From Actinoplanes couchii (lineage in GTDB: Bacteria; Actinomycetota; Actinomycetes; Mycobacteriales; Micromonosporaceae), in the NCBI RefSeq assembly GCF_016862075.1, contig NZ_BOMG01000130.1:1-41755 (forward strand): a stretch of 41,755 nt of DNA, written 5' to 3'. Positions within the stretch are counted from its first letter, which is position 1. The number at the start of each line of letters is the position of its first letter. Positions 7,559 to 15,750 of the stretch are shown piece by piece. Both the position numbers and the translations under genes were made by a program. Below the pieces are notes generated by a model. That model did not search any database and was not told where the DNA came from. It saw only the letters and a list, made by a program, of their open reading frames with translations.

Positions 7559-8428
7559 TCAGCTGCCGCTGTCGCCGGGAGGGCCAAGGTCGACGGAGGA
7601 TGCCGAGCCGGGCAGTTCGTGCAGGCGCAGCCGGGGGCCGGGGTCGCCGGGCAGGGCCCAGACCGGGCCGGCCGGGTCACGGGAGTGCACGGCGGTGGCG
7701 ACCGGGAGCGGGAGCCGGACGCCGGCGAACAGGCGCAGCAGGTGGGCTTCGCGGCGACGGTCGGGCAGCCAGAGCAGCAGCGGGTAGCGGACGTCGCGGT
7801 CGGCGGCGAGCCGTTCGTACTGGCCGAGTTTCTTGACCACCCTCGACAGGTCCTCGCTGCCGGTGTCGTACTCGAGGAAGAATCCGACGGTGGTGTCGCC
7901 GGTGCGCCAGATGCCGTGCCCGTCGGGCCGGATCTGGCTGGTGGCCGACCGGAAGACGGTGGTGGCGTGCTGCTCGGACCACCAGCGCAGCAGTTCGCTG
8001 TTGCCGTCGGGGCGTTTCGCGGACGCGTGCAGGTCGATGAAGAACTGGTTCACGCCGGTCAGGTGCGCCAGTCGTGGGCTGCGGATGATGCGGGTGCGCC
8101 GCTCGACGTGGGTCTTGGGCGCTTTCGCTGCGGGGTTGTCGGGGTCGGTGTAGGCGCTCGGGTGTAGCAGGGCGCCGAGCGGGCCGAGGGTGTAGCGGTA
8201 GGAGCCGGTCTCGGTGTCGGTGCGGGCGAACGCGAACCGGGAGACCGCGCCGATGCGGTACAGCTGGATCAGCCGTTTCTGAGCGGCGCGGCGGGTGGTG
8301 AACAGGGCGTCGGTGATCTGGTCGGTGGTCAGGACGTAGTGCTCGGCGAGCCAGGACAGCAGGAGCCGGTCGCGGTCGGTGAGTCTGCGGACGGCGGCGA
8401 GGGGATCGGTGGCGGGGTTGGGGGGCAC
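7559..8428 (-). CDS. Replication-relaxation (Replic_Relax) family protein
   Basis: The 289-residue product matches the Replic_Relax family of actinobacterial plasmids and ICEs. It has an N-terminal winged helix (LTDRDRLLLSWLAEHYVLTT, then DALFTTRRAAQKRLIQLYRI, ending at a YTLGPLGALL segment) and a C-terminal half with VNQFFIDL and GFFLEYDTGSEDLSRVVKKL. That half resembles an inactive or divergent PD-(D/E)xK-like core (E followed by D and K residues; inference). The GTG at 8428 has TTGGAG about 11 nt upstream. Family members sit beside conjugation ATPases, as here, 216 bp after the VirD4-like gene. The family is linked to plasmid replication or mobilisation, but its biochemistry is poorly known. 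It is the best in-window candidate for an oriT/ori-processing factor. Confidence 0.8.
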   Translation of the reverse strand: MPPNPATDPLAAVRRLTDRDRLLLSWLAEHYVLTTDQITDALFTTRRAAQKRLIQLYRIGAVSRFAFARTDTETGSYRYTLGPLGALLHPSAYTDPDNPAAKAPKTHVERRTRIIRSPRLAHLTGVNQFFIDLHASAKRPDGNSELLRWWSEQHATTVFRSATSQIRPDGHGIWRTGDTTVGFFLEYDTGSEDLSRVVKKLGQYERLAADRDVRYPLLLWLPDRRREAHLLRLFAGVRLPLPVATAVHSRDPAGPVWALPGDPGPRLRLHELPGSASSVDLGPPGDSGS

Positions 8429-8644
8429 GGGTGAGCACACTCCAAGGGGTGAGGAAGGGAACCCTCCGTGAGGGAGGGAGTCTTCGAGAGCAGGCCGCCC
8501 GGCTGGCGCCGTTGATCGGCCGTGTGCGGCCACGATGGCGCAGGCCATGAACCCGCAGGGCGTTCGTCGAAGGACGGGGCGACGCCGGGCTGAACGCCGA
8601 GGTCAACCACCGCCCCAACGCCCTCGTCTTTCTGGCACGGACAG

Positions 8645-11143
8645 TCAGGGTTTGGTGCCCTTGGGGCGGCGTTGCCGGCCTCGTTCCGGCCGGTCCCCGC
8701 TCGCCTTGGCCGGTGGCGTGGAGAGGTTGCGGACGACCTGGTCGACCACGGAGCTGTCCTGCACGGGGGTGCGCTCGGCGAGCCGTCGGCGGATCTCGTC
8801 GGCCTCGCCGACGAGCGCCCGCGGTGGCCGGGTCTTCATCGTGAACGCGGCGGTCTGCCGGCCACCCGCGACGAGCCGACCGGCGGCGGTGTAGGCGTCC
8901 AGGTGTGCCAGATCGTGCTCGTCGAGTTCCGGCAGCGTGTGCCGGGCCAGTACCCGGGCGTCCTCGGGCGCCACCGAGAAGTAGATCTTGTTTCTGGCGT
9001 TGGCGCTGGTCGCTGCGAGGAGCTCGCGGGGGAACTGGGCCAGGTCCTGATGCGCGAGGGTCATGCGCATCCGGTATTTGCGGGCTTCGGCGAGCATCGT
9101 GTCCAGGCTGCTGGCCAGGGTGAGGAAGTTCTGGCACTCGTCGAGGTAGACCGAGCAGTCTTTGCGCTGGTCGGCGGGGATGGTGGCGCGGGCGGCGGCG
9201 GCCTGCCAGACCCGGGCCAGGATCAGGGAGCCGAGCAGCCGGGAGGTGTCCTCGCCGAGTACGCCTTTCGGGATGCGCACGAGCAGGACGCCGCCGTCGA
9301 GGACCTTGCCCATGTCGAAGGTGGACTTCGGGTACCGCATCGTGCGCCGCACGAAGTCTCTGAGGAGAAAGGCACGCAGGCGGGCGAGGACGGGCCCGAT
9401 GACCTGGGCGCGGACGCTGTCTCCCATCGAGTCGTACCACTGCCAGAAGCCGGCCAGGCCGTCCGGGTCGTCGAGGTCGACGATCATCTCCGACCGGAAC
9501 TGTGCGCTGTTCAACAGCGGTGGGATGTGCTGGAGCGTGACGTTCGGGTGCCGGAGCAAGGTCAGGCAGGACACCCGCATCACGTCGTCCATCCGCGGCC
9601 CCCAGGCCTTGGAGAAGATCGATCCGAAGATGGAGACGAGGTTGTCGACGACCAGGTCGTGGTCGTCACCTTCCAGGGGGTTGAGGACCGGAGGGTTGGG
9701 CTGGTCGGGGTCGAACAGCACGATGCGGTCGGCCTTGCTGGCGGGGATCCGGTCCAGGACGTCGAGGACGAGGTCGCCGTGCGGGTCGAGGACGACGGTG
9801 CCGCGGCCGGCGTTGATGTCGTCGATGATCATGTTGGCGAGCAGGGTGGTCTTGCCGGAGCCGGTTTGTCCGACCATGTGGGTGTGGAAGCGGGCGTCGG
9901 CGACCGACAGCGCCACCGCGTGGCCGCCGATCTCGGCGTCGCCAAGCACCGTGGTGCCCCGGCCGCCGGACGGCACGCCGACCGGCACCGGCATGGACTT
10001 GGCCCGCGCGCGGTCGAGGCCGGGGACGGCCAGATCCTGCGGCAGCGCGGCCAAGACCGACAGCTCGGTGGTGTTGGTGAGGAATCCGGCGCCGAGCCGC
10101 CGCGCGGCGAGGACCGGGACGGGGCGGGGCAGGCGCTGGTGGCGGGCGAGGGTGTTGCGGCCGGCGTGGACGGCGTAGGAGGAGCTGATCGCGTCGGCGA
10201 TGTTGCGGACCCGGCCTTCGGCGGGGGCGCTGCCCCGGCCGCCGGTCTTAGCGACCGCGTAGCGGATGCCGGTCTGCCACAGCGGCTGGCTGGTCTTGTC
10301 GAGCACCAGCCGCACGTCACGGGCCGTACCCGGATCCTGCACCGCCGGGCTCCGGCCCGTGGGAGACCGGTGGCCCTGGCCGGGCAGGAACACCGACAGG
10401 ATCTCGCTGATTAGCGCGCCCGGGTGGAAAGCTGGTGTACTACCGCCGGTGCGCAGGCTGCGAGCGGCGCGGCGGGCGCGGCGGATCCGGGCCGGGGCAG
10501 CGGGCCGGGTGAGGACCTGCACGACCGCGTACTCGTCGTGTTTGAGCTGGGCACCGGCGGCCATCAGCGCGCGCAGCGGGTCGGCGGCGTGGTCGGTGTT
10601 GATCGGCAGCCACTCGGGCTGGGTGATCAACAGTTGTCCCCCGGCGGCGGAGGCCACCTGGTCGGGGATCGGGTCGGTGGCCGGTGCGGTGGTGGTGGCG
10701 GTGCCGGGCCAAGCGGCGCGGATGGCGGCTTCGACGGCGCCGTCGGCGACGGTGCCGGGCACCCAGACGCTGATCTGTAGGTGCCGGCCGGTCCAGGCGT
10801 ACTGCCAGGCCAGGTGCGGTGCGCCGTAGAGCCACCGGCGGCGGCCAGCCGGCCGGAACAGGCCGTGCAGATTGGCCCACAGGGCTGCCGCGCCGGCCGG
10901 TGGGACCTGGGGCGGGACGGCGATGGTGATCTGCCGGGCGCGGTGGGCGTGGTGGCTGTGGCGGATGTCGGCGAGCACGTTGCGCCCGGCCACGTAGGCC
11001 ACGAGCCCGGCGGCGGCGATGGCGGCGACGACGGCGAGCAGCCACGGCCGGTGCACCACCAGCTGGACGGCGTCGGACAGCCAGACGACACCGGGCGGCT
11101 CCGGCGGTGGCGTGATCGGTGCGGGAACGGCGAGAAGGAACAC
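8645..11143 (-). CDS. VirD4/TraG-like conjugation coupling ATPase
   Basis: Coupling proteins link the relaxosome to the T4SS and pump DNA using ATP. In this 832-residue protein a membrane helix lies at about 34-53 (WLLAVVAAIAAAGLVAYVAG). A long N-terminal region follows, then the motor: Walker A GQTGSGKT (425-432), VLDPHGDLVLDVLD (about 451-464), Walker B SVYLDECQNF (about 664-673), and the TraG-type SANARNKIYFSV region. The tail is basic (RGRQRRPKGTKP). The GTG start at 11143 has AAGG 7 nt upstream. An 18-bp hairpin separates it from the VirB4-like gene, so its expression may be partly uncoupled from the T4SS operon. The membrane anchor plus HerA/TraG-type motor fits a coupling protein better than a T4SS assembly ATPase. 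Confidence 0.9.
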   Translation of the reverse strand: MFLLAVPAPITPPPEPPGVVWLSDAVQLVVHRPWLLAVVAAIAAAGLVAYVAGRNVLADIRHSHHAHRARQITIAVPPQVPPAGAAALWANLHGLFRPAGRRRWLYGAPHLAWQYAWTGRHLQISVWVPGTVADGAVEAAIRAAWPGTATTTAPATDPIPDQVASAAGGQLLITQPEWLPINTDHAADPLRALMAAGAQLKHDEYAVVQVLTRPAAPARIRRARRAARSLRTGGSTPAFHPGALISEILSVFLPGQGHRSPTGRSPAVQDPGTARDVRLVLDKTSQPLWQTGIRYAVAKTGGRGSAPAEGRVRNIADAISSSYAVHAGRNTLARHQRLPRPVPVLAARRLGAGFLTNTTELSVLAALPQDLAVPGLDRARAKSMPVPVGVPSGGRGTTVLGDAEIGGHAVALSVADARFHTHMVGQTGSGKTTLLANMIIDDINAGRGTVVLDPHGDLVLDVLDRIPASKADRIVLFDPDQPNPPVLNPLEGDDHDLVVDNLVSIFGSIFSKAWGPRMDDVMRVSCLTLLRHPNVTLQHIPPLLNSAQFRSEMIVDLDDPDGLAGFWQWYDSMGDSVRAQVIGPVLARLRAFLLRDFVRRTMRYPKSTFDMGKVLDGGVLLVRIPKGVLGEDTSRLLGSLILARVWQAAAARATIPADQRKDCSVYLDECQNFLTLASSLDTMLAEARKYRMRMTLAHQDLAQFPRELLAATSANARNKIYFSVAPEDARVLARHTLPELDEHDLAHLDAYTAAGRLVAGGRQTAAFTMKTRPPRALVGEADEIRRRLAERTPVQDSSVVDQVVRNLSTPPAKASGDRPERGRQRRPKGTKP

Positions 11144-11169
11144 GGTGACCTTCGCGAGAGACAGAAAAC

Positions 11170-11214
11170 GGCGGCGTTCCCACCGCGGTGTTGCCTCGCG
11201 GTGGGAACGCCGCC
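11170..11214 (-). terminator. 18-bp perfect hairpin between virB4- and virD4-like genes
   Basis: GGCGGCGTTCCCACCGCG (11170-11187) pairs perfectly with 11197-11214 around a 9-nt loop. On the minus strand the stem is followed by GTTTTCTGTCTC, giving an intrinsic-terminator layout. It lies 28 bp past the VirB4-like stop and only 27 bp before the VirD4-like GTG, so its 3' arm ends inside the VirD4 leader. Confidence 0.8.
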
Positions 11215-11242
11215 GTCGGCGGACAGAAAGAAGGTGAACTTG

Positions 11243-13015
11243 TCAGGCGTCGTCGTCGAGGTCGTCGACCTCGAATCCCGGGGAGGTCGACGCGAGGGCG
11301 TCCTCGGCCGGGGAAGCGATGACCTCGACGGCGGTCCGGTTGGTGCCGGAGATCAGCAGGCCCTGTCCGCGGCGGGCGGTCAGCAGCATCCGTCGTTCCC
11401 CGGCGGTCAGGCCGAACGCGTCGCCGACGGCGTCGATGGCCTGCGGTGCCTGCCGCAGCAGGATCTGGGTGGCGGCGTTGGCGACGACGGCCTGGCCCAG
11501 GTCGGTGGACAGCACGTCGGCGGCGTCCTGGGTGGCCACGGTCAGCCCGGTGTTGCGTTTGCGGCCGGCCTTGGACAGCCGGAACAGGAACTTCGCGCCT
11601 TCGCCGTCGCGTAGCAGCAACCAGGCTTCATCGACAATGACGAGACGCTGCGGCGCGGGCCCACTGGCGGGTGGGGTGTCGACCTGCCGCCAGATCGTGT
11701 CCAGGGCGACCAGGGTGCCGATCGTGCGGAGTTCGTCGGGCAGGCGGCGCAGACTCCAGACGACGAGGTGCCCGTCGGGGCGGGTGGTGGTAGGGCCGTC
11801 GAACAGCTGCGAGTAGCTGCCGTGCACCCACGGGGCGAGGCGGGCGGCGAGCTGGCCGGCGGCCGGGTCGGTGTCGGCGGACAGCGTGGCGGCCAGGTCT
11901 TTCAGCAGCGGGGCGGGACGCCGGTGGGTGGCCGGGTCGGCGGTGATCCCGGCGGCGCGATAGACGGCGAGGATGGCGCGGTCCAGCGCCGCTTTCTCCG
12001 CCGGGGGCGGGGTGTGGCCGAGCAGCACCGCGATGAAGGTGTGCAGGAACAGTCCGCGTCGGGTCAGGGCGCCGGGGCGGGTGTCAGCGGCTGGCAGCTC
12101 GAACGGGTTGACCTTGACGCCGGGGGCGCCGAGCCGGACGACGGTGCCGTTGACCGCGCCGGCCAGCCGCAGGTACTCGTCTTCCGGGTCGATGATCGCG
12201 ACCTGGACGCCCTGGTAGAGGTGCCGCAGCGCTTCCAGCTTGACCAAGTAGCTCTTGCCGGCGCCGCTGCGGGCGAGCACCACGCTGTTGTAGTTGTCCT
12301 GAGCGAAGCGGTTCCACCAGACGATGCCGTTGGAGCCGGGGTTGATGCCGTACAGGATGCCGCCGGTCTGGGGCGGGTCGCCGGGCAGCGGAGCGGGCAG
12401 GTCCGGTCCGGCGAACGGGAAGCTCGCGGCGAGGGCGTGGGTGTCCATGGTGCGGCGCATGTCCAGGCCGTCGTGCCCGAGGGGCAGGGTCGACGTCCAG
12501 CCGGCCAGATGCCGCCACGTGGCCGGCTGCACGTCCAGGAGAACGGACGCGGCAGCAGCCTTGACCTGCGCACACGCCTCGATGAGTTCGAGTTCGGTGC
12601 GGGCGTGCACGGTGGCGTAGATCGCGACCTTGAACAGCTTGCTGTCGCCGCGGGCGAGACGTTCGGCGAGGTCGGCGGCGTCCTCGGCAGCGGCGTCGGT
12701 GTACGGATCAGGCAACTTGCCGTTGACGGTGCTCGCCCGCCGCGACGATTCCAGGCGGGCCCGTTGCTTGCGCAGCCGGGCGGCGGCGAGCGGAGCGGGC
12801 AGCGGATCGATGTGCAGGGACAGATCGAGGCGGCCCGGCCAGGACAGCAGCGGTTCGAGCCAGCCGGCGCCGACCTCCGCGGGATAGCCGGTGACGACGA
12901 GGGTGGCCGCGTAGCCGTCGCCGACGCGCAGGTGGCGGGGGGTGTCCTCGACCGAGGACGGGGCGATCGTGGCAGCCACCCCGCTGTCGGCGGTGGCGGT
13001 GCGGGTGGGAGTCAT
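11243..13015 (-). CDS. VirB4-like T4SS ATPase
   Basis: VirB4 family ATPases energise pilus assembly and substrate transfer at the inner membrane. The 590-residue product has an N-terminal domain to about residue 240, including the RLDLSLHIDPLP segment typical of these proteins. The ATPase core follows: Walker A RSGAGKSY (249-256), IIDPEDEYLRLA, and Walker B RLVIVDEAWLLL (about 457-468), then RKRNTGLTVATQDAADVL and an arginine-containing helix. The ATG at 13015 overlaps the TGA of the PrgI-like gene as ATGA, so the two are translationally coupled. It is the last gene of the pilin > TrbL > PrgI > VirB4 operon and ends just before an 18-bp terminator hairpin. Confidence 0.92.
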   Translation of the reverse strand: MTPTRTATADSGVAATIAPSSVEDTPRHLRVGDGYAATLVVTGYPAEVGAGWLEPLLSWPGRLDLSLHIDPLPAPLAAARLRKQRARLESSRRASTVNGKLPDPYTDAAAEDAADLAERLARGDSKLFKVAIYATVHARTELELIEACAQVKAAAASVLLDVQPATWRHLAGWTSTLPLGHDGLDMRRTMDTHALAASFPFAGPDLPAPLPGDPPQTGGILYGINPGSNGIVWWNRFAQDNYNSVVLARSGAGKSYLVKLEALRHLYQGVQVAIIDPEDEYLRLAGAVNGTVVRLGAPGVKVNPFELPAADTRPGALTRRGLFLHTFIAVLLGHTPPPAEKAALDRAILAVYRAAGITADPATHRRPAPLLKDLAATLSADTDPAAGQLAARLAPWVHGSYSQLFDGPTTTRPDGHLVVWSLRRLPDELRTIGTLVALDTIWRQVDTPPASGPAPQRLVIVDEAWLLLRDGEGAKFLFRLSKAGRKRNTGLTVATQDAADVLSTDLGQAVVANAATQILLRQAPQAIDAVGDAFGLTAGERRMLLTARRGQGLLISGTNRTAVEVIASPAEDALASTSPGFEVDDLDDDA

Positions 13016-13974
13016 GGGTGTCTCCTGTGTCGGCCCGGCTGGGGGCCGGTGATCACGGTGTGCGGGGCGGCGATGCCGCCGGGACGCGGCGGCCGGTAGG
13101 GGTCGGCCGCGGCGGCAAGGGCGGCGGTGAGGTCCGGGCCGTCGAGAGCGCGGCCGGTCACGCCGAGGCCGGACAGTTGCCGGACGGTGTCCTCGGCGCG
13201 GCGGCGGGCGGCGGTGCCGGGTTCGGCGCCGGTGCTGGCGGTGACCACGAGGACCTGCCGACGCAGGGGGTCACGGCGCACGGCGAGGTCGGCCAGGAAC
13301 GCGGCGTGGTCGGCGCACGCCGCGGCGAGGGCGGGATGCGGCTGCCGGTGGGTGGCGTCGGCCAGCACCGCCGCGTGGGAGGCCAGGTCGACCGGCTGGG
13401 CGGACACCACGATCTGGGTGGGCGCGTTGAGGCTGTTGAGCCATCGGCCGAACCCGTCGATCAGCGCGGCCTGTTCGTCGCCGGTGCGCAGTTGCAGGTT
13501 GACGGTGGTGGCCGCGACCACGGCCGCGTGCGTGCCGGCCAGGGTGATCTGCCCGTCGTCGGCGATCGCGGCGGCCGGCAGCCGCAGCGGCGCCGGCAGC
13601 GGTGTGCGCCGCTTGACGGGGGGTTGTTCGACCCAGCCGGGCGCGGTCGCGGCGGCGACGTCGGTGGCCGACAATGCGGACGGTGCCCGGGTGTGGCGGA
13701 CCGCGTGCAGCAGCCACACGTCCAAGGGGAGCCCGTCACGGCGCCCGACCGCGAGCCCGAACGCCAATCCGGCCAGGACGACCCCGGCGCCGACGAGTAC
13801 CTCGATTGGTACCAGGCGATGCAGGCCCTGATAAATGCCGTAAAACGCCACGGCGGCGACGGCAAGGATCGCGAGCTGCCGAAACGTCAGCCCGTAGATC
13901 ACCTTGTCGGGGGCGTCCACGTCCGCGGGCATCCGCCGCCGGGCCACCGCTTCGGGGTCACGCGTCGAGTTCAC
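13012..13974 (-). CDS. PrgI-like T4SS membrane protein
   Basis: PrgI-type proteins (functional analogues of VirB3) are small inner-membrane T4SS parts encoded just before VirB4. This 320-residue form starts with a short cytoplasmic stretch, then two membrane helices (about 32-50 and 57-76, joined by HRLVPIEV). The remaining 240 residues are a cytoplasmic domain with VVSAQPVDLASHA and RQVLVVTASTG segments, a longer tail than in Gram-positive PrgI and similar to actinobacterial homologues. A GTG at 13974 overlaps the TrbL-like stop as GTGA, and its own stop overlaps the VirB4 start, so all three are tightly coupled. The frame upstream of 13974 is only a shadow of the TrbL gene. Confidence 0.8.
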   Translation of the reverse strand: MNSTRDPEAVARRRMPADVDAPDKVIYGLTFRQLAILAVAAVAFYGIYQGLHRLVPIEVLVGAGVVLAGLAFGLAVGRRDGLPLDVWLLHAVRHTRAPSALSATDVAAATAPGWVEQPPVKRRTPLPAPLRLPAAAIADDGQITLAGTHAAVVAATTVNLQLRTGDEQAALIDGFGRWLNSLNAPTQIVVSAQPVDLASHAAVLADATHRQPHPALAAACADHAAFLADLAVRRDPLRRQVLVVTASTGAEPGTAARRRAEDTVRQLSGLGVTGRALDGPDLTAALAAAADPYRPPRPGGIAAPHTVITGPQPGRHRRHP

Positions 13975-14882
13975 CGGCCGACTCCCGGAACGGGGACGCC
14001 GACGGCGCGGGCGGCCTGCTTCACGGCGGCGGAGCGCAGCACCACGCCGAGCACAGTGTTCTGCGATGCGGAGCTCATCACGTATTTCTTGACCAGTCCG
14101 GGAACCTTGACGGTCAGATAGAGCACCATAATCACCACCAGGAGGTTGGCCAGCGCCATCGCGGCGCCGGCAAGGCCGTTGAACATCGGCAGCATCGCCT
14201 CGGGGGCCATCAGCAGCCACGCGCCGGCTTGCAGGCAGAACGCCTGCAGCAGGGGCGTGATGAGACAGCCGCCGAGAGCCCGCCACCAGGTCCGGGCGAG
14301 GGGGTCGGTTTGCGGGAGGGCGTGCAGGGCCAGGGCCACCGGTGCGATCGCGGCGAGGACCAGCAGGATGGCGATGCGGGTCAGCAGCCCGAAGGCGGTG
14401 GTGGCCAGCAGGACGGCGACGACGCCGACCAACAGGGCCACCAGCAGCGGTGATGCCGGGTCCGAGCCGGCCACGTCGACGATGCGGCGGATGGCCGGAA
14501 GGGCACCGGAACGGTCGAGGTCGTCGACGCTGAACGCGCCGATGAAGGCGTTGGTCACCGTGATCGCCTGCGAGATGACCAGGGGCGAGAAGTGCGCGGC
14601 GATGAACCCGACGACCGCGCGGGGCAGCAGGTCCTTGACCTCGTAGCGGGCGCGTTCGTTGCCGCCGGCGGTCACCGTGATCGCGGCCGCGGCGGTGAAC
14701 ACCAGCACGAACACGGTGTCCACCACGACCACCGACCGGCTGTTCAACGCGATGACCTGCGGCAGCGCGGTGACGTCCGGGGTCCGTAGCAGCCCGGCCT
14801 GGATGAACTGCAGGACCGTGGTGAAGGCGTCGAGGAGGAACTCCAGGAGCCAGCCGACGATGCCGTCCATGACGAATTCCAT
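13971..14882 (-). CDS. TrbL/VirB6-like polytopic T4SS membrane protein
   Basis: VirB6/TrbL proteins form the inner-membrane channel of T4SSs. This 303-residue product has about six hydrophobic segments, including VVVVDTVFVLVFTAAAAITV, LVALLVGVVAVLLATTAF, IAILLVLAAIAPVALAL, a long ITPLLQAFCLQAGAWLL region and LANLLVVIMVLYLTV. An N-terminal amphipathic stretch (IVGWLLEFLLDAFTTVLQFI) precedes them. The ATG at 14882, 7 bp after the pilin-like stop, is chosen because upstream in-frame codons lie inside that gene. No strong Shine-Dalgarno is seen, consistent with coupling. The conserved helix between the last segments and a basic tail (SAAVKQAARAVG) fit the family. Confidence 0.8.
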   Translation of the reverse strand: MEFVMDGIVGWLLEFLLDAFTTVLQFIQAGLLRTPDVTALPQVIALNSRSVVVVDTVFVLVFTAAAAITVTAGGNERARYEVKDLLPRAVVGFIAAHFSPLVISQAITVTNAFIGAFSVDDLDRSGALPAIRRIVDVAGSDPASPLLVALLVGVVAVLLATTAFGLLTRIAILLVLAAIAPVALALHALPQTDPLARTWWRALGGCLITPLLQAFCLQAGAWLLMAPEAMLPMFNGLAGAAMALANLLVVIMVLYLTVKVPGLVKKYVMSSASQNTVLGVVLRSAAVKQAARAVGVPVPGVGR

Positions 14883-14889
14883 GGCCGGG

Positions 14890-15282
14890 TCAGCCGCCGA
14901 CGATGCCGCGGACCACGGTGAGCAGGACCGGCGCCAGGACGGCCAGGCCGTAGCCCACCAGGGCATTACGCAGGGCGGACTTGGCCTTCTCGACCTGGCT
15001 GGGATCGCCGCCGGCGGTGGCCCAGTACACCCCGGCCAGCACCGCGAACAGGGTGGCGACGGCGGCCAGGATGCCCATCAGCCACCGGCGCAGATTGGCC
15101 ACCACGGTGGGCAGGTCGTTGGCCGCGAGAACGATCACGCCGGGGTCGGCGGACGCCGCCGTCGGCAGGGCAAGCAGGGTGGCCGTCACGGCGGCCGCGG
15201 AGAGGGTCAGGCGCAGCGCGATGCGGACATGACGGCGCCGGAAAAAGGCAGAGTGGGGGGTACCGGACAAGAAGCGGGTCAC
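14890..15282 (-). CDS. VirB2/pilin-like T4SS subunit with signal peptide
   Basis: The product of about 130 residues has a long basic n-region, a hydrophobic core (LTLSAAAVTATLLALPTAASA) and a likely signal cleavage at ASA-DPG. Two membrane helices follow: LRRWLMGILAAVATLFAVLA and NALVGYGLAVLAPVLLTVV. A small two-helix secreted protein heading a TrbL/PrgI/VirB4 operon is the usual VirB2/TrbC pilin layout. The start is uncertain. The GTG at 15282 directly abuts GGGAG, too close for normal initiation; a TTG at 15273 would have GGGAGG 11 nt upstream. A 10-bp stem (15288-15297 with 15321-15330) lies just upstream and could affect access to the start. Confidence 0.7.
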   Translation of the reverse strand: MTRFLSGTPHSAFFRRRHVRIALRLTLSAAAVTATLLALPTAASADPGVIVLAANDLPTVVANLRRWLMGILAAVATLFAVLAGVYWATAGGDPSQVEKAKSALRNALVGYGLAVLAPVLLTVVRGIVGG

Positions 15283-15585
15283 CTCCCGCCCCGCGCCCTC
15301 ACCGGGGTGAAAGCGGGCGAGGCGCGGGGCGAACCAGAACGGGTGGGAGAAGACCGCCGCCGGGCAGCAGAACCCAGGGCTTGTCAGGTCACGGCCTGCT
15401 CGGGAGGAACGTGTCCTCCCTTGTCGGGTGGTAGGCGAATCGTTCGATGAGGTGTCAGCGCACCGACGGCGCGGCACCCGAGACGGCCCGTGACCTGCAC
15501 GCCGGGACGCGAGGTGCCCGGCGGCGGACGCGGAACCCGCCGGCTCGGTGGCCGGTCGTTGTTCCGCATCTCGCTAATCCCGGCG

Positions 15586-15728
15586 GGACAGCTCTGCCGA
15601 ACAGCCCCGGTTCTGTCCCCTGCTGTCCCAGAGCGCTGTCCGCCCGGGGCCGCCCGGCCACGATGACTCGTCCGTGGTGGGCACATGGAAAAGGGCCCCG
15701 GCGCTGGACAGCGTCGGGGCCCGGACAG
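15586..15728. promoter_or_regulatory. Cluster of six CTGTCC/GGACAG hexamers upstream of the T4SS operon
   Basis: Exact hexamers occur at 15586, 15613, 15623, 15636, 15706 and 15723 (first base) in the 468-bp gap between the pilin-like start and the HTH gene's stop. The same motif fills the gap on the other side of the HTH gene. Several are extended as TTCTGTCC or GCTGTCC. The last two fall in or beside the terminator stem. Their position upstream of the pilin operon suggests a role in controlling T4SS expression (inference). Confidence 0.55.
15693..15722 (-). terminator. Terminator of the HTH gene
   Basis: GGGCCCC plus GGCGCT (15693-15705) pair with AGCGTC plus GGGGCCC (15710-15722) with one G.T wobble and a 4-nt loop. 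On the minus strand the stem is followed by TTTTCC. It lies 28 bp past the stop at 15751. The layout is that of an intrinsic terminator; the loop overlaps a GGACAG motif. Confidence 0.75.
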
Positions 15729-15750
15729 TCCGGATGGAGAAGAGGGAGTG

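Noticed and set aside
7677..9440. Long minus-strand open frame over the Replic_Relax and VirD4 genes
   Set aside because: High GC keeps shadow frames open. Its translation is Arg/Pro/His-rich low complexity, whereas the two overlapping frames carry clear family motifs.
8672..10414. 580-codon plus-strand frame opposite the VirD4-like gene
   Set aside because: Composition (Gly, Val, Asp, Arg) is that of an antisense shadow, with no motif or Shine-Dalgarno.
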